Assembly: GCA_009829735.1 (NCBI GenBank)
Contig: CM020620.1
Span: 20,806,020-20,870,019 of the forward strand
DNA length: 64,000 nucleotides
Source: Pyropia yezoensis
Taxonomy: Eukaryota; Rhodophyta; Bangiophyceae; Bangiales; Bangiaceae
Reading direction: 5' to 3'
Positions 50,392 to 60,132 of this stretch are shown one piece after another (the stretch's first letter is position 1; the number at the start of each line of letters is the position of its first letter). The position numbers and the translations under genes were made by a program. Under the pieces are notes generated by a model that saw only the letters and a program-made list of their open reading frames with translations, was not told the origin of the DNA and made no database searches.

Positions 50392-51731
50392 CCCGGACGC
50401 CGCAGTGTTGTCCGCGTGGCGCGTGGCGACGTACAGGTAGCGCGGGTTTATACCAGGAGTGGTGGAGATGAATGGAAGAGCTACTCAAATGGCCGGCGGT
50501 CTTGAGGAAGAGGGTCGCGTCGTGGTGAGGGCAGCCGCCATTGAAGAGGTCGCGGCGCGGAACGGCGACGCGCAAAAGACGAGCCCAGCCGGGGTGGACA
50601 GGAAGAATGTTGAGTGCGTCTCGCCGTGGGCAAGCGACGTCCTCAGCTTCGCGTCGCATCCCGTGCCAGCTCGACGAAAAAGCCGGAGACAGAGACGAAG
50701 GGTTCCGCGCAGACGGGAGACGCCGCCAAACGCGAAAGGGGGGGGGAAACAGCAGAGATGGGGGGGAGCAGCGTGGCGGAGTCGGGGAGTACGCTGGGTG
50801 TTGTGCGAAGGAGGGGAGGTAGTCAACACTGGGGGGAGTACCGGGGTAGTCGAAGAGCAGCCGGAAGGAAGGAGGGGGGAGCAGACAGCGGAAGAGAGTG
50901 GGAGGATTGGCGGGGGACTCGTGGGAGGGAGGGCATCCGGGTAGGACAGGACTGCCTTCACGGGTGATGACGGCGTGATGTGTGGGGGGGGGGGGGGGGG
51001 GGGGGGCAAGATGGGGTGGTGCAGCGGCCGGGTGGGGGCACAAAGATCGCTCGTGTCCGCGAAGTACCGGCGAGCGTGGCTACAGAGTGGTGGTGCGCGG
51101 GAAGCGCACTCTGGCGCGTTGTGACCGCGCCAACGCGGTGTGGCGCCACGCTCGGCAGAGCGCGCGCAAAGCAACAGGCGTGTACGTCCCCGTTGCCCAC
51201 GTCTGCGCCCTCCGAGCACGAAAATGGCGGCGATCGAAGCCTGCGGGAGATATGTCGGCGCGGCGGTCAGCCATCCACAGCCAGAGATTGACGTCGTCGG
51301 CGGGCCGTCACATTTCTCATTTGTGCAATCTGCAGCAGTGTCGGCATGTGTCGGTCTCTTTTTGGCATTATTTGGAGAATACGCGGGGGGTGCGTCACAT
51401 CTGCGCTCGCAGTCGTCGGCAATCGTGGGTGCATTTGGTGGAGGATGCCGTCTGGGACACCACTCAAACTGACTCAAACTGACTCAAACTGACTCTAATC
51501 GCCCAAACTGGACGTGCCGACCCGGCGCGGCGCGCAGCGCGGCTGTGCTGGGCTCCGGGGCCGCGCCCGCGGCAGGGAAGTGGCAGGGGGGCGGCGGGGG
51601 CGGGGCGGGGGGGCACCATCCGCGTAGTAAACAGCCGGCAGACGGCGCGGTCAGATCCGCCTCCCACCGGCTCTTCTTCCCGCATCCCACACCCGTGAGC
51701 AGACCGCTCATGGCGCAGTCTCATCAGCAGC
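50392..51731. other. Intergenic region with G23 homopolymer
   Basis: GC-rich and low complexity. Contains an uninterrupted run of 23 G at 50984-51006 and a 10-bp tandem repeat at 51461-51497. A long minus-strand open frame (50485-51477) is Pro-rich and looks like a by-product of GC bias. No supported gene. Confidence 0.5.
51461..51497 (+). repeat. 10-bp tandem repeat, about 3.7 copies
   Basis: Unit GACTCAAACT, first copy starting with C, last copy degenerate. Confidence 0.85.
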
Positions 51732-53468
51732 TCACTTGTCCACAATGACGGGCGCTACCAGGGCGGAGCGGGTGCAACCGGCCGTGTTGCAAACGTCCAC
51801 CAGGTAGCCCAGCAGGCCGGTGCACCCGCCGCGGTTACAGGACTGGCCCGCCCCCACCGCGGACGGCAGGGAGAGCGTCGGGCCAACCTCCCCGCCCAGC
51901 GCCCGCGGCGTGTCGGGCTCCCCCGGTGCCGTGTCTGTTAGCACCAGCCACTGGAAGTGGGGAGCCGCGGGCCGCAGCTCCCCAGTGGCCCGCCCCCGCC
52001 GCCGCCCGCCGCCTGCATTCACGTACGCCACCGTCAGCTGCACGGGGCTGCCGCGCCGGGAGGGGGGGTAAGTGAGCGCCACGTTAGCGGGGGGGCGGGC
52101 GTCTTGCACGACCAGCGGGTCCACGTCGGTGGACACGAGGAGGGTGGTGTTGGCCACCGCCGCCGTTGACCCGACGGTTCGGGTACAGCCGGGGGCGCTG
52201 TACTCCATCCACACCACCGATCCGTTGGCTGACAGGGGGACCCCGCCGCCGTCGACGCCGCCGCCGCTGCCCGTCAAGGCCGCCACATCCACCCGCAGCT
52301 CCCGGCTGGTGGTCGGGCGCGAGCGGCAGAGGGTGCCGTCGGACGCCCGCGCCACGGCCACCATCACCAGCCCCACAGGGCTGCCAACGGTGGAGCGAAC
52401 GACGGCGGCGGCGTCGCCCGGTGCCAAGGCCAGCACCCACGGCGGACGGGTGCGGTAGGCAACCACGGGCGGCCGCGCCGCCAACATCCGCACGTCGGGT
52501 GACCGCGCACACACCGGCCACCCCGCTTCGCCCGCAACGCACAGGGTGGCAAAGACGGCAGGGGAGCCACACCGGCGGGAAGCCTCCCATGCCTGCTCCA
52601 GGTAGGAGCCCGGGCGGGGGGTCACCAGCTCGCTGCTCGACGACATTGGGGTGAACAGGAACTGCGACACCCGCCACGGCGCCGACACCCCGTCTTCTGC
52701 CGTTGCAAACACCTGCACCCGCACGGGGGCGCCGGCGCACGAGGCGGCAGCAGCGATCCATAGGTACCACGGCTCAGGGCCGCCACGGGCAGTGTCCCCG
52801 TAAACGTTCTCAATGACTGGGAGAGGGCAGCCAGAGCGCATGGGGGGGGGGCTCATGTCGTCCTCCGCGTCGGGAGGGGGTGCCGTCGCAGCGGGAGTCA
52901 GCGTGGTAACCGGCGTCGGCCAAGGTGACCTGCACCGCCCGTCGGGGGCGGGCGGTGCGGTGGGCATCGGGGCGGGCGGCGGCGTCCCCGCCGGCGCCGT
53001 GGCGCACGGGGCGGGGGTGGCACCCGCAATGACCAGCCGCACCGATGTTGTGGGTAGCGGCGGCCTCTCCCCCCCCCCGGCAACGTAGGCCGACACGGTC
53101 GCAGCGCCGACGGGCAGCGTCATGCCCTGGACCGACCTCGCTTCCTTCCCGGCCGCCACGTACGGCGCCACCCGCTCCGTCCGTGCGTACGAGGCGGGCT
53201 CGACAAAGACGACGGGCAGGCGGCGCCCAGCCGACGACAGGGCGGCAATGGTGTACGTGCCGGGGGGCTCCCCAATGGAGGCACCGTCAGTGAGGCGGCG
53301 GCGCCAGGCGCCGGTGGCCACGTCGACCAGCCAAAAGCCCACCACCCGCGGTGGGGACGACTTTGCATTTGTCGCCGCCGCTGTCACCGCCACCGCAGCA
53401 GCCAGGAGCAGCAAGAGGGGAACGCACAGGCGACCCATGATGACTTGCAAGGATGAGGATGGTGGCAT
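51732..53468 (-). CDS. Secreted orphan protein with signal peptide, 578 aa
   Basis: Not recognised. N-terminal signal peptide: either the ATG at 53468 or the one at 53438 gives the hydrophobic core VPLLLLLAAAVAVTAAA. The mature part starts with a beta-rich segment (WLVDVATGAW...LTDGASI...TYTIAAL) whose pattern recalls extracellular repeats of the form LVDADTG-LxDG-TIRA. A Pro/Ala/Thr-rich linker near residues 150-205 follows, then Cys-poor beta-rich stretches (WYLWIAAAAS, HFQWLVLTD) and a Cys-rich end (CNRGGCTG, VCNTAGC). No C-terminal membrane anchor, so probably secreted into the cell wall or extracellular matrix (inference). Uninterrupted frame with strong third-position G/C, supporting real coding. 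Confidence 0.75.
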   Translation of the reverse strand: MPPSSSLQVIMGRLCVPLLLLLAAAVAVTAAATNAKSSPPRVVGFWLVDVATGAWRRRLTDGASIGEPPGTYTIAALSSAGRRLPVVFVEPASYARTERVAPYVAAGKEARSVQGMTLPVGAATVSAYVAGGGERPPLPTTSVRLVIAGATPAPCATAPAGTPPPAPMPTAPPAPDGRCRSPWPTPVTTLTPAATAPPPDAEDDMSPPPMRSGCPLPVIENVYGDTARGGPEPWYLWIAAAASCAGAPVRVQVFATAEDGVSAPWRVSQFLFTPMSSSSELVTPRPGSYLEQAWEASRRCGSPAVFATLCVAGEAGWPVCARSPDVRMLAARPPVVAYRTRPPWVLALAPGDAAAVVRSTVGSPVGLVMVAVARASDGTLCRSRPTTSRELRVDVAALTGSGGGVDGGGVPLSANGSVVWMEYSAPGCTRTVGSTAAVANTTLLVSTDVDPLVVQDARPPANVALTYPPSRRGSPVQLTVAYVNAGGGRRRGRATGELRPAAPHFQWLVLTDTAPGEPDTPRALGGEVGPTLSLPSAVGAGQSCNRGGCTGLLGYLVDVCNTAGCTRSALVAPVIVDK

Positions 53469-55270
53469 ACAGGGCCCCGATAACAGGGGCGAGGATGAGG
53501 GCGTGGTGGCAACACCTCGCCCGCGTTGTGGATTCCGCTTCCAAGCTGCTGCGTCCCTGTAGGCCCTTGGTTGGCCTTTGCGACAGTGGCGGTGTGGGGG
53601 GGACAGTCACTCCGCCTCAGGATGGTGATGGGGCTTGTGGCTTGTGGTCTGGGGGCGCCGGCGGCTGACATGCCAGTTTCCCTACCGGCAAAGCAACGCC
53701 CCTTCCATGGACCGCCCGAGTGCGGCGCAGCGGAAATGAGGAGAGACGCACGCGTCTCTTCGCCTGGCTGCCCCCATCACCCCCCCAGGCCTCCGTCCCC
53801 ACTGGCCCGTGTCATTGGTCGAGGCCACCCGGCGTGGCGCCTTTCAACGAGGCACGGGGGGGACGACACCCACCCCGTCAGCCACCACCGCGTCATGCGT
53901 CGTACGACGCATGAAAACCTCACTGGGTCGGGGCAGGGAGGGGGTCATAGGGGTACACCGGCCAGGCGTCCGAGTCCAACCCCCCCCCCGCAGCGGCGTC
54001 GGTAAGGGGGGCGCATCCCCGTGGGCTATCGATGCGCCGCTCGCCCCCCTCCTCCCCGACCGCGTAGCGGCTGCCGCGGGTGTCCGTGGCGACACTGTCA
54101 GGAGAAGCGAGGTCGGCAGGGCAAGCCTCGGCCGGAGGGCAGTCGGCGGCAGCCGGGCGGCTGTTAAGCACGGGTGGAAGAAGAGCGTTGCAGTGATCGA
54201 GGCGCGCACATCGCAACGCAGAGATGGGGGACGCGAGGCATATCGACACGTCGCGGCGCCGCCACGAAGGCGGGCAAACTGGCGGCAGCGTTGGTCAACG
54301 AGGCGCTTGCACAGAAGCTCCTCTCTCGAGACGGGCAGTACAACAACAGAAAGACGACAACCCCGCGTCGAGTATGCATGCTATTTTCGCCAGGTGTGCG
54401 GAAGCAGATCAAGAAAAGTCATATGACTATGTACATACGTAGCATCATTAGTACATAGATATTGTCGAAAAGGCTTGGTCCCATTGGCAGGGCGTTGACT
54501 GGATGCGTTCCATTGGGTGATATCTACGCGAATTCCCATCCCTCTTTGTCAATCCTAAAATAGGTAAATGTTTGAGAAACAGGTCTTTTTTCTCGAGAGA
54601 TTGGGCTGTGGAGGCGCCTCAACATAGATAGATATGTAATCCAAAGCCGTTTTATGGCCGCCAGCCGTACGAAGCACCGGCAGAGGTCTAAAGCTTCAGA
54701 TAGGCAACCCACGCAACCCCGTCGAGCACCCTTTTGCTTGTTTATCTACCCGTACTCGCCAGGCTCAGGTCCACATGATGCTATCGCCCTGTCACCTCTT
54801 CTTCTCTGACGACGAGGTCGCCGTGGTCCCCGCCCCTGACCGGGCGGCACCCGGCTGTCCTCCGAGATGCAAGAGCAGCTTGAGGTTGCCTAAGCAAGGA
54901 CATTCCAAAGGCGAGCAGCTTCAAACCAGGCGGGGAGGAGGGGAAGGGGCAGGGCGTGCATGGTCGCTGGGGGGCCTGGGGTGGGGCGCCAAGGTCGGGG
55001 CTGCCAGCCGGGGGAGGGGTTGGGCGGTGCCAAAGTGCCCGAGACAGACCCGGGTGGTGCAACGTGAGCCACGTCGTCGGTGGGTGCCTAGGGGTGGGAG
55101 AAAGACGAGCCGCCCTGCTACTGACTCCCACGTCCGTTTTTCTCTATATGTAGTTTGGCGACCACCACCGGGGGTTTCCCATCGCGCCCGCGGCGCGGGC
55201 GCGGCGCGTGGCGCCCGTCCTCTTGCGCGCCAAAGACGGTGGCTTGCCCCCCCGCACGAGACAACACACT

Positions 55271-55336
55271 CAACACTCACTCAACACTCACTCAACACTC
55301 ACTCAACTCTCACTCAACAGCCACTCAACACTCACT
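55271..55336 (+). repeat. 11-bp tandem repeat, six copies
   Basis: Unit CAACACTCACT, copies 4 and 5 slightly diverged. Confidence 0.88.
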
Positions 55337-55657
55337 CCCCAAAATGGCTCCCCGCATTGGGGGGGGTGGCGTGCCGCCTCGGGCTACACCGGCGGCGGTG
55401 GTGGTGCTTCATGTTCAGCTCCCTTCCCCTGTACACCCCCCCCCACCCCCCCCCCTCCTCCCGCCGTGGTAATTTGGTGGATGAGGACGGGGAGGGGGAT
55501 ATCCATGCATGTCACAAGAATATCTGGTCGCCCCAATGATGCCCGCGACGACAATCACAACGTGTGGGCCGTGGACGGTGGTGGAGGCAAACTTCTGGTT
55601 GATCACCCCCGCTCCGCGCAGAGAAGCGCATGCCTTTATATAACGCGGGCAAAGGCT

Positions 55658-55738
55658 TCATCAGGTGAGGCAGCGGCGGCCGCCTCATCAGGTGAGGCAG
55701 CGGCGGCCGCCTCATCAGGTGAGGCAGCGGCGGCCGCC
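55658..55738 (+). repeat. 27-bp tandem repeat, three perfect copies
   Basis: Each unit runs TCATCAGGTGAGG to GGCGGCCGCC. As the unit is nine codons long it would encode SSGEAAAAA-type repeats if translated, but no convincing gene surrounds it. Confidence 0.9.
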
Positions 55739-56741
55739 TCTCCTGCGGGGGGAGGGACAGGGCCCCCAATTTTTGCAGCTGCCGACCTCTGCCACTCCCC
55801 GTCCCCCAGCATCGTCAGCTTTTGAGACGCGGGCTTAATATTTTTCCAAAAGTTTAGCTTCCTACTAAAATAGATGTGAAACGTGCGATAGAGTGTCGTC
55901 CAGGATCGCGGGGGCTGCGCAGCACTGCTTATCGCCTGTCAAAAATTTCTTGCTTTTTTGGGAAATTCTCGAGCAAAAACCTGCATAAAACCTGCATCGA
56001 CCCCCCCTCAAGCTTCATAGAAACCGCTTTTACCCCCGCTTCTTGCTTTCTGCCTACAACAGCTCGGGCGATTGGTGGTCGCCACCTCCCTTGGTATGAC
56101 CGGAAGCGTTCGGGGCAGGAGAGCACTCTCGTGAAGCGCAAAGAAGCGACCGACCATCGCTACGCTTGGGAGCAATGTTTAAACAAACGCGTTTAAAAGT
56201 CGCGCAATCTCTCGCACTGGTTAAGCAAAAACCTGCGCGACGACAGCTTTCGAGGGTCTGCACGGAAAAGTCTCTCCGCCTTGCTCGACATCTACAACGT
56301 GAATTCTGACCAATGGAACGCTCCGTCCAGCAAACAGCAGCGCCACCGCTGTTCTCATTGATTGATAGAACACCGACAGCGGCCGTCGTGTCGGTCATCC
56401 TGGGGGAGATTCTTTGGCCTCAGCCCATCCCCTCGATCAGAAAAGCAAAGTTCTGCTTGAGCCGTTCATTTTCGTGTTCGAGCAGAGCAAGAATTCGCAC
56501 AACGAAGCAAGAGATCTGGCCAAAATCGGGCTTGTATCTTGACAGGGGATAAGCACTGCTGCGCTGGGTGCAGCTGTGTACCTGCAGGCACGTTCGCAGT
56601 TGATGGTCCCGACGTCCCACCTCGCGCCTCCCATTCCACCACCCCCACCCGGTCGGCCATCCATGTACTGTTTGCCGTTTGTTGTGCACCCGCCCCCCTC
56701 CTCCCCCCTCCTTCCCCCACTCCCTTGTCGCCCGGCTCCCG

Positions 56742-57074
56742 ATGCCGCCCGTACCCTGCCGCCCGCATCCGTCTCGGACGCTGCCGTCCCCTCCGGCGGC
56801 GGCCATCCCTGCGGGCGGACACACGGGCGCCCCCGCCAGCCTTTCCCCTCCGGTGGACTTGCTGGGGTGCCTCCCCGACGAGCTCCTTGACTGCATCGTT
56901 GCTGCGCTGCCTACCGCCGCAGACGTGTCGGCGCTGGGGCGCACGTGCCGTCGTCTCGCAGCCGTCGCGGCCCCTCGCTTGGCCACCCTGCGCGCCGAGA
57001 GGGCTGCCGCCCGTGCGGAGGCTGCGGCTGCTGCACCAATGCCGCAGCCGTCGCATCCGCTCTTTCCTCTGTGA
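56742..57074 (+). CDS. F-box domain protein, first exon or short protein
   Basis: The ATG at 56742 opens a 110-codon frame. After a Pro/Ala-rich start comes an F-box (about residues 40-80): LPDELLDCIVAALPTAADVSALGRTCRRL, shown here in part as LPDELLDCIV and SALGRTCRRLAAV. F-box proteins bind SKP1 and bring substrates to SCF ubiquitin ligases. An Ala/Glu/Arg helix follows. The frame ends CTGTGA; GTGAAG at 57071 could be a donor site, with an acceptor TTTTGGCCGCAG ending at 57142 and further coding to a poly(A) signal at 57658. The downstream exons, which would hold substrate-binding repeats, could not be resolved. Confidence 0.55.
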   Translation: MPPVPCRPHPSRTLPSPPAAAIPAGGHTGAPASLSPPVDLLGCLPDELLDCIVAALPTAADVSALGRTCRRLAAVAAPRLATLRAERAAARAEAAAAAPMPQPSHPLFPL

Positions 57075-57951
57075 AGGGGGAGGGTGGTGGGGGGGTAGAC
57101 GCTCCCGCCTGCGTGACGATGACGTTTGCATTTTGGCCGCAGCACCCGCAACGGTTTCCTGGTGATGGAGGCTGAGCGCATGCCCCGAAGGCGTCTCCCG
57201 CGGATGTCCGGCCGTCGGCGGCCGAGCGGTGGCAGCACCCGGGGTCGCGCCTCCGCCAGGGGGCAGCGCCTGAGAGCGCGAGGATGGCGGCGCACGGTCG
57301 ACTTCTGGTGGGCGGCAGCGGTGGTCGTCCGGCAGATGGCGCGTGTTGGCAGTTGGTGAGGGCAGGCGCCTCAGCCACAGTGGTCTGTGTGCAAAGCCGC
57401 GCGTACCGATTTGGATCGCGGGCCTGGTGGACCCCGCTGCCGATTGCTGCTGCGGCCGCCGCCCCAATGTTGCCACCGTTGTCGCATTGTCTCTGGGCTG
57501 CGCTCTTTTGGATTGGCGGCACGCAGAGCCAAGCGGGCGTACAACAAGGAGTGGCAAGGAGGCGTGCGGCAAGGTCTGCGAGGTGAACGAGGAAGCGCTC
57601 GCCTGAACAGTGAGCAGCAACATCGGGATCATGTCGCAAGGAAGGAAAAGAAATCAGAATAAAGAGGAAAAAACATTCTGAGCAGAGGCAAAGAGGAAGG
57701 TGAACGTACACAGCGACTTTGTCATGTAGGCAAACCAACGCGACGGGACAACTACACTGGCTCGACGCTTGAAAAGGGGAGCCACACCGCCGCGCAGCAA
57801 CACTGCCGCTCAGCAACACCACCGTAACAAAAGTAGACGGAGCCACAGGCGGTGGCGGAATAGAAAGAGACCGCGACGGCGCTCTAAAAAAAGAAGAGTG
57901 GATAGGACAACGCGGAAGCAAAAGAAGCAAAAGCCAACTGGCCAGTCGCGC
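57075..57951. other. Probable 3' part of the F-box gene, exon structure unresolved
   Basis: Several open frames of high third-position G/C overlap here; candidate splice sites include an acceptor at 57142 and a donor GTGAGG near 57355. AATAAA at 57658-57663 is a likely poly(A) signal. The rest is the convergent gap to the SNF7 gene. Confidence 0.4.
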
Positions 57952-58752
57952 TTACAACCCCGCCATCTCCTTCTCCAGAGCCGCCAACTCGGCCTCCTCT
58001 TCCGTCACCGCCGACGACGTCGTCTGCGACGACGCCGCAGCGGGAGGCGCCAGCGGCCTTGCGTTGGGCACCGCCGGTGCATCGGTGAGCTTGTCCTGCT
58101 TCATCTCCGTCTCAAGGCCCGCCAGCTCCGCTTCCAGGTCGGTCTCATCAATGAGGGCACCACCCATGACCTGCTGACCGAGGGCCTCGCTAATCTCTTG
58201 TTGCTGGTCCATACCCTCCTGCATGTCGGCCATGACATCGTCCACCTTCTCCACCGTCAGGTCGCCATGGATGTTCTTGAGCTCCGCCTGCGCATCAGCC
58301 ACCACGCCAATCGTGCCAGCGTTAAATGCGGCCGTCTCCAGGGTCATGATTTGCTGCTCCAGATTGAAGCGCTGACCCGAGATGTTCTCCACCTGCGCCT
58401 CGAGCAGCTTCTTCTGCTTAAGGCACATGGTCGCCCGCCGGCGGTCCTTGGCCTCGAGAAACTTCTTTGCCTTGTCCGTCTCCGTCGAAATCTTTTGAGT
58501 GATGTACTCCTCCTTCTTTTCCAACAGCTGGATGCGGTTGCGGGTGTTCATGATCACGTTCACCGTCGCCTCCTCATCCCGCTGCGCCTTCGTCCGCACC
58601 ACCGCGGGAGTCGCGGCGGTGCCAGCTCGGGAACCACCGCGGGCATTGGCATTCGAGGGGCGGCTGCCGCTGCCGCTACCCGCGGGAGCCGCCGGCTGCT
58701 GCTTTTTGTCGCCCTGGAACGGCTTGGGAAAGGGCAACCCAAAGAGCCCCAT
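57952..58752 (-). CDS. SNF7: SNF7/CHMP4 (Vps32) ESCRT-III subunit, 266 aa
   Basis: ESCRT-III core subunit that polymerises on endosomal and other membranes to drive membrane scission. The ATG at 58752 is chosen because it gives the family-typical start MGLFG; an upstream in-frame ATG at 58785 would add 11 residues. After a Gly/Ala/Pro-rich insertion (about residues 15-45) comes the basic, helical SNF7 core: RNRIQLLEKKEEYI, a charged helix KAKKFLEAKDRR, LKQKKLLEAQVENI, and TLETAAFNAG. The acidic C-terminal half has KVDDVMADMQEGMDQQQEI and DETDLEAELAGLETEM. The last helix, ELAALEKEMAGL, resembles the Bro1/ALIX-binding end of plant and animal CHMP4. Single exon. Divergent from the VTC1-like gene. 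Confidence 0.93.
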   Translation of the reverse strand: MGLFGLPFPKPFQGDKKQQPAAPAGSGSGSRPSNANARGGSRAGTAATPAVVRTKAQRDEEATVNVIMNTRNRIQLLEKKEEYITQKISTETDKAKKFLEAKDRRRATMCLKQKKLLEAQVENISGQRFNLEQQIMTLETAAFNAGTIGVVADAQAELKNIHGDLTVEKVDDVMADMQEGMDQQQEISEALGQQVMGGALIDETDLEAELAGLETEMKQDKLTDAPAVPNARPLAPPAAASSQTTSSAVTEEEAELAALEKEMAGL

Positions 58753-60132
58753 GGTGGTTCGGTTGCACAGGAATGCAGCGCTCACGAGGAACAGGTCGGG
58801 GGGAGGAAGATAGGAAGTGGCCGGAAAGGGGGTCGCTCACGCACCCTAAAACAGCAGCGGCCTCGGCGTGTGGGGAACACGACGTCAACAGAAATTGGGA
58901 AGTCAGTCGAGCAAGGCGGGGACCGCCGCCAACGGACCGGCAAGATGACAGGCTGAAGCAGCCAAGTGATGCTGGTACAACACGCAGGCCAGAGCACCGA
59001 CGCAGCAAGCCCCCAAGCGGCACACCAACGCCTCGTCTCCACACACACCCACCACCCGCCCCCCCGCAAACCGAGACGCACAGGACCGCCCGATGGCCGC
59101 CGCCGGGGAGCCGTGTGCAGCGATAGGGGACGACGGCACGTATGCACCCACGGTCGGGACTCGTGTGAGAAATCGGCAGCGTCACAGCGTGTCGCGGTGC
59201 CACGGGCAAACGGCTGGGTTCGACGCGGCATTCGCGGGGGCGGCGAGCGCGCACACCCTCCGAGGCCCGGTTCCGCCTCACTCCAACGCTACCCTCCGTG
59301 GGGGGTTACCGTGGGCCCTGCTGTGGGACACCCCTCAGAGCGACAGAGGCCTGCACGCGATTTTTTTTCCTGTTTGCCCACAAACCGGCTCCAATCGTTG
59401 GGGCTCTCCAGACGGGCCGGCCTGGGGGGTGTGCGGTGACACAGCGAGGGCAGCTGCCAGAGCATACGCGCATCGGCAGCAGGTGGGGTGCTGGTGGGTG
59501 TAATCTCTATGCATTGCAGCAGGGGCACCCAAATTACGTGCACGGTGCCCACCGCTGCAGACGTCGCATCCCGCTGGAGACTCCTCGTCATGATGACGTG
59601 GATATTTTCGAGAGTTGGACGTGTACACGGGTGTTCCGACCCTTCTGTTCAAGCCTTGACAATGTGCGATGACCATTAAGATTCGTACATTCTCGACAAG
59701 AAGAACATATGTGTAATTACCCCCAACGTTGGCTTGAGCCCCAGCGAGAGAAGCGCCTGCCGCGTGCCGCGCGTTCTCATGGTTTCCCCGTCCCAGCGCT
59801 TTGCATGCCCCTCGCGGCAGCGTTCAGCCGCTCGACCCGTTGCCCCGTCCTTCATTCCGAGCTGTAGTCTGTGTCTTTTCGCGTCCGCTGCTTCGGCGAA
59901 CGTCTCCGCCCCGTTGACGCATGCAGGCCGGCTGCCGATGTGAGCTACCGTACCTTCCCCCCCTTTCCCCCTTTCCTCTCCCCCCTGTGCACTCCCCTCG
60001 CACCCCCCCCTGACTCTTTCCCGTGTCCCACACATCCCGCTCCCTGCTCCCCACCCCTCTCCGTCGCGTCTGCCGCCCCCCCCTTGCCCTTGTTGCCTCC
60101 GCAGGCCGCCCCGCGTGTGTGTGTCTGGCCTC
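58753..60132. other. Intergenic region between divergent SNF7 and VTC1-like genes
   Basis: Should hold both promoters. A probable 5' untranslated intron of the VTC1-like gene runs from GTGAGC near 59939 to a pyrimidine tract ending TCCGCAG near 60104. Overlapping GC-rich open frames on both strands show no domains. No other gene. Confidence 0.45.

Larger units (their letters stand above)
53469..56741. other. Long intergenic region with tandem repeats and AT-richer islands
   Basis: No gene with recognisable features. GC-rich parts give overlapping low-complexity frames on several strands. AT-richer islands lie at about 54380-54780 and 55820-56560. Contains an 11-bp tandem array (55271-55336) and a 27-bp triplication (55658-55738) just downstream of a TATATAA sequence near 55637. 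Confidence 0.5.

Noticed and set aside
50485..51477. 330-codon minus-strand open frame
   Set aside because: Pro/Ser/Arg low complexity across a poly-G run, no domain; typical by-product of high GC.
55271..55738. CRISPR-like array
   Set aside because: Repeats are directly tandem without spacers and lie in eukaryotic DNA.
56466..57632. 388-codon minus-strand open frame opposite the F-box exon
   Set aside because: Low-complexity translation antisense to a recognisable F-box; overlapping minus frames are equally long.
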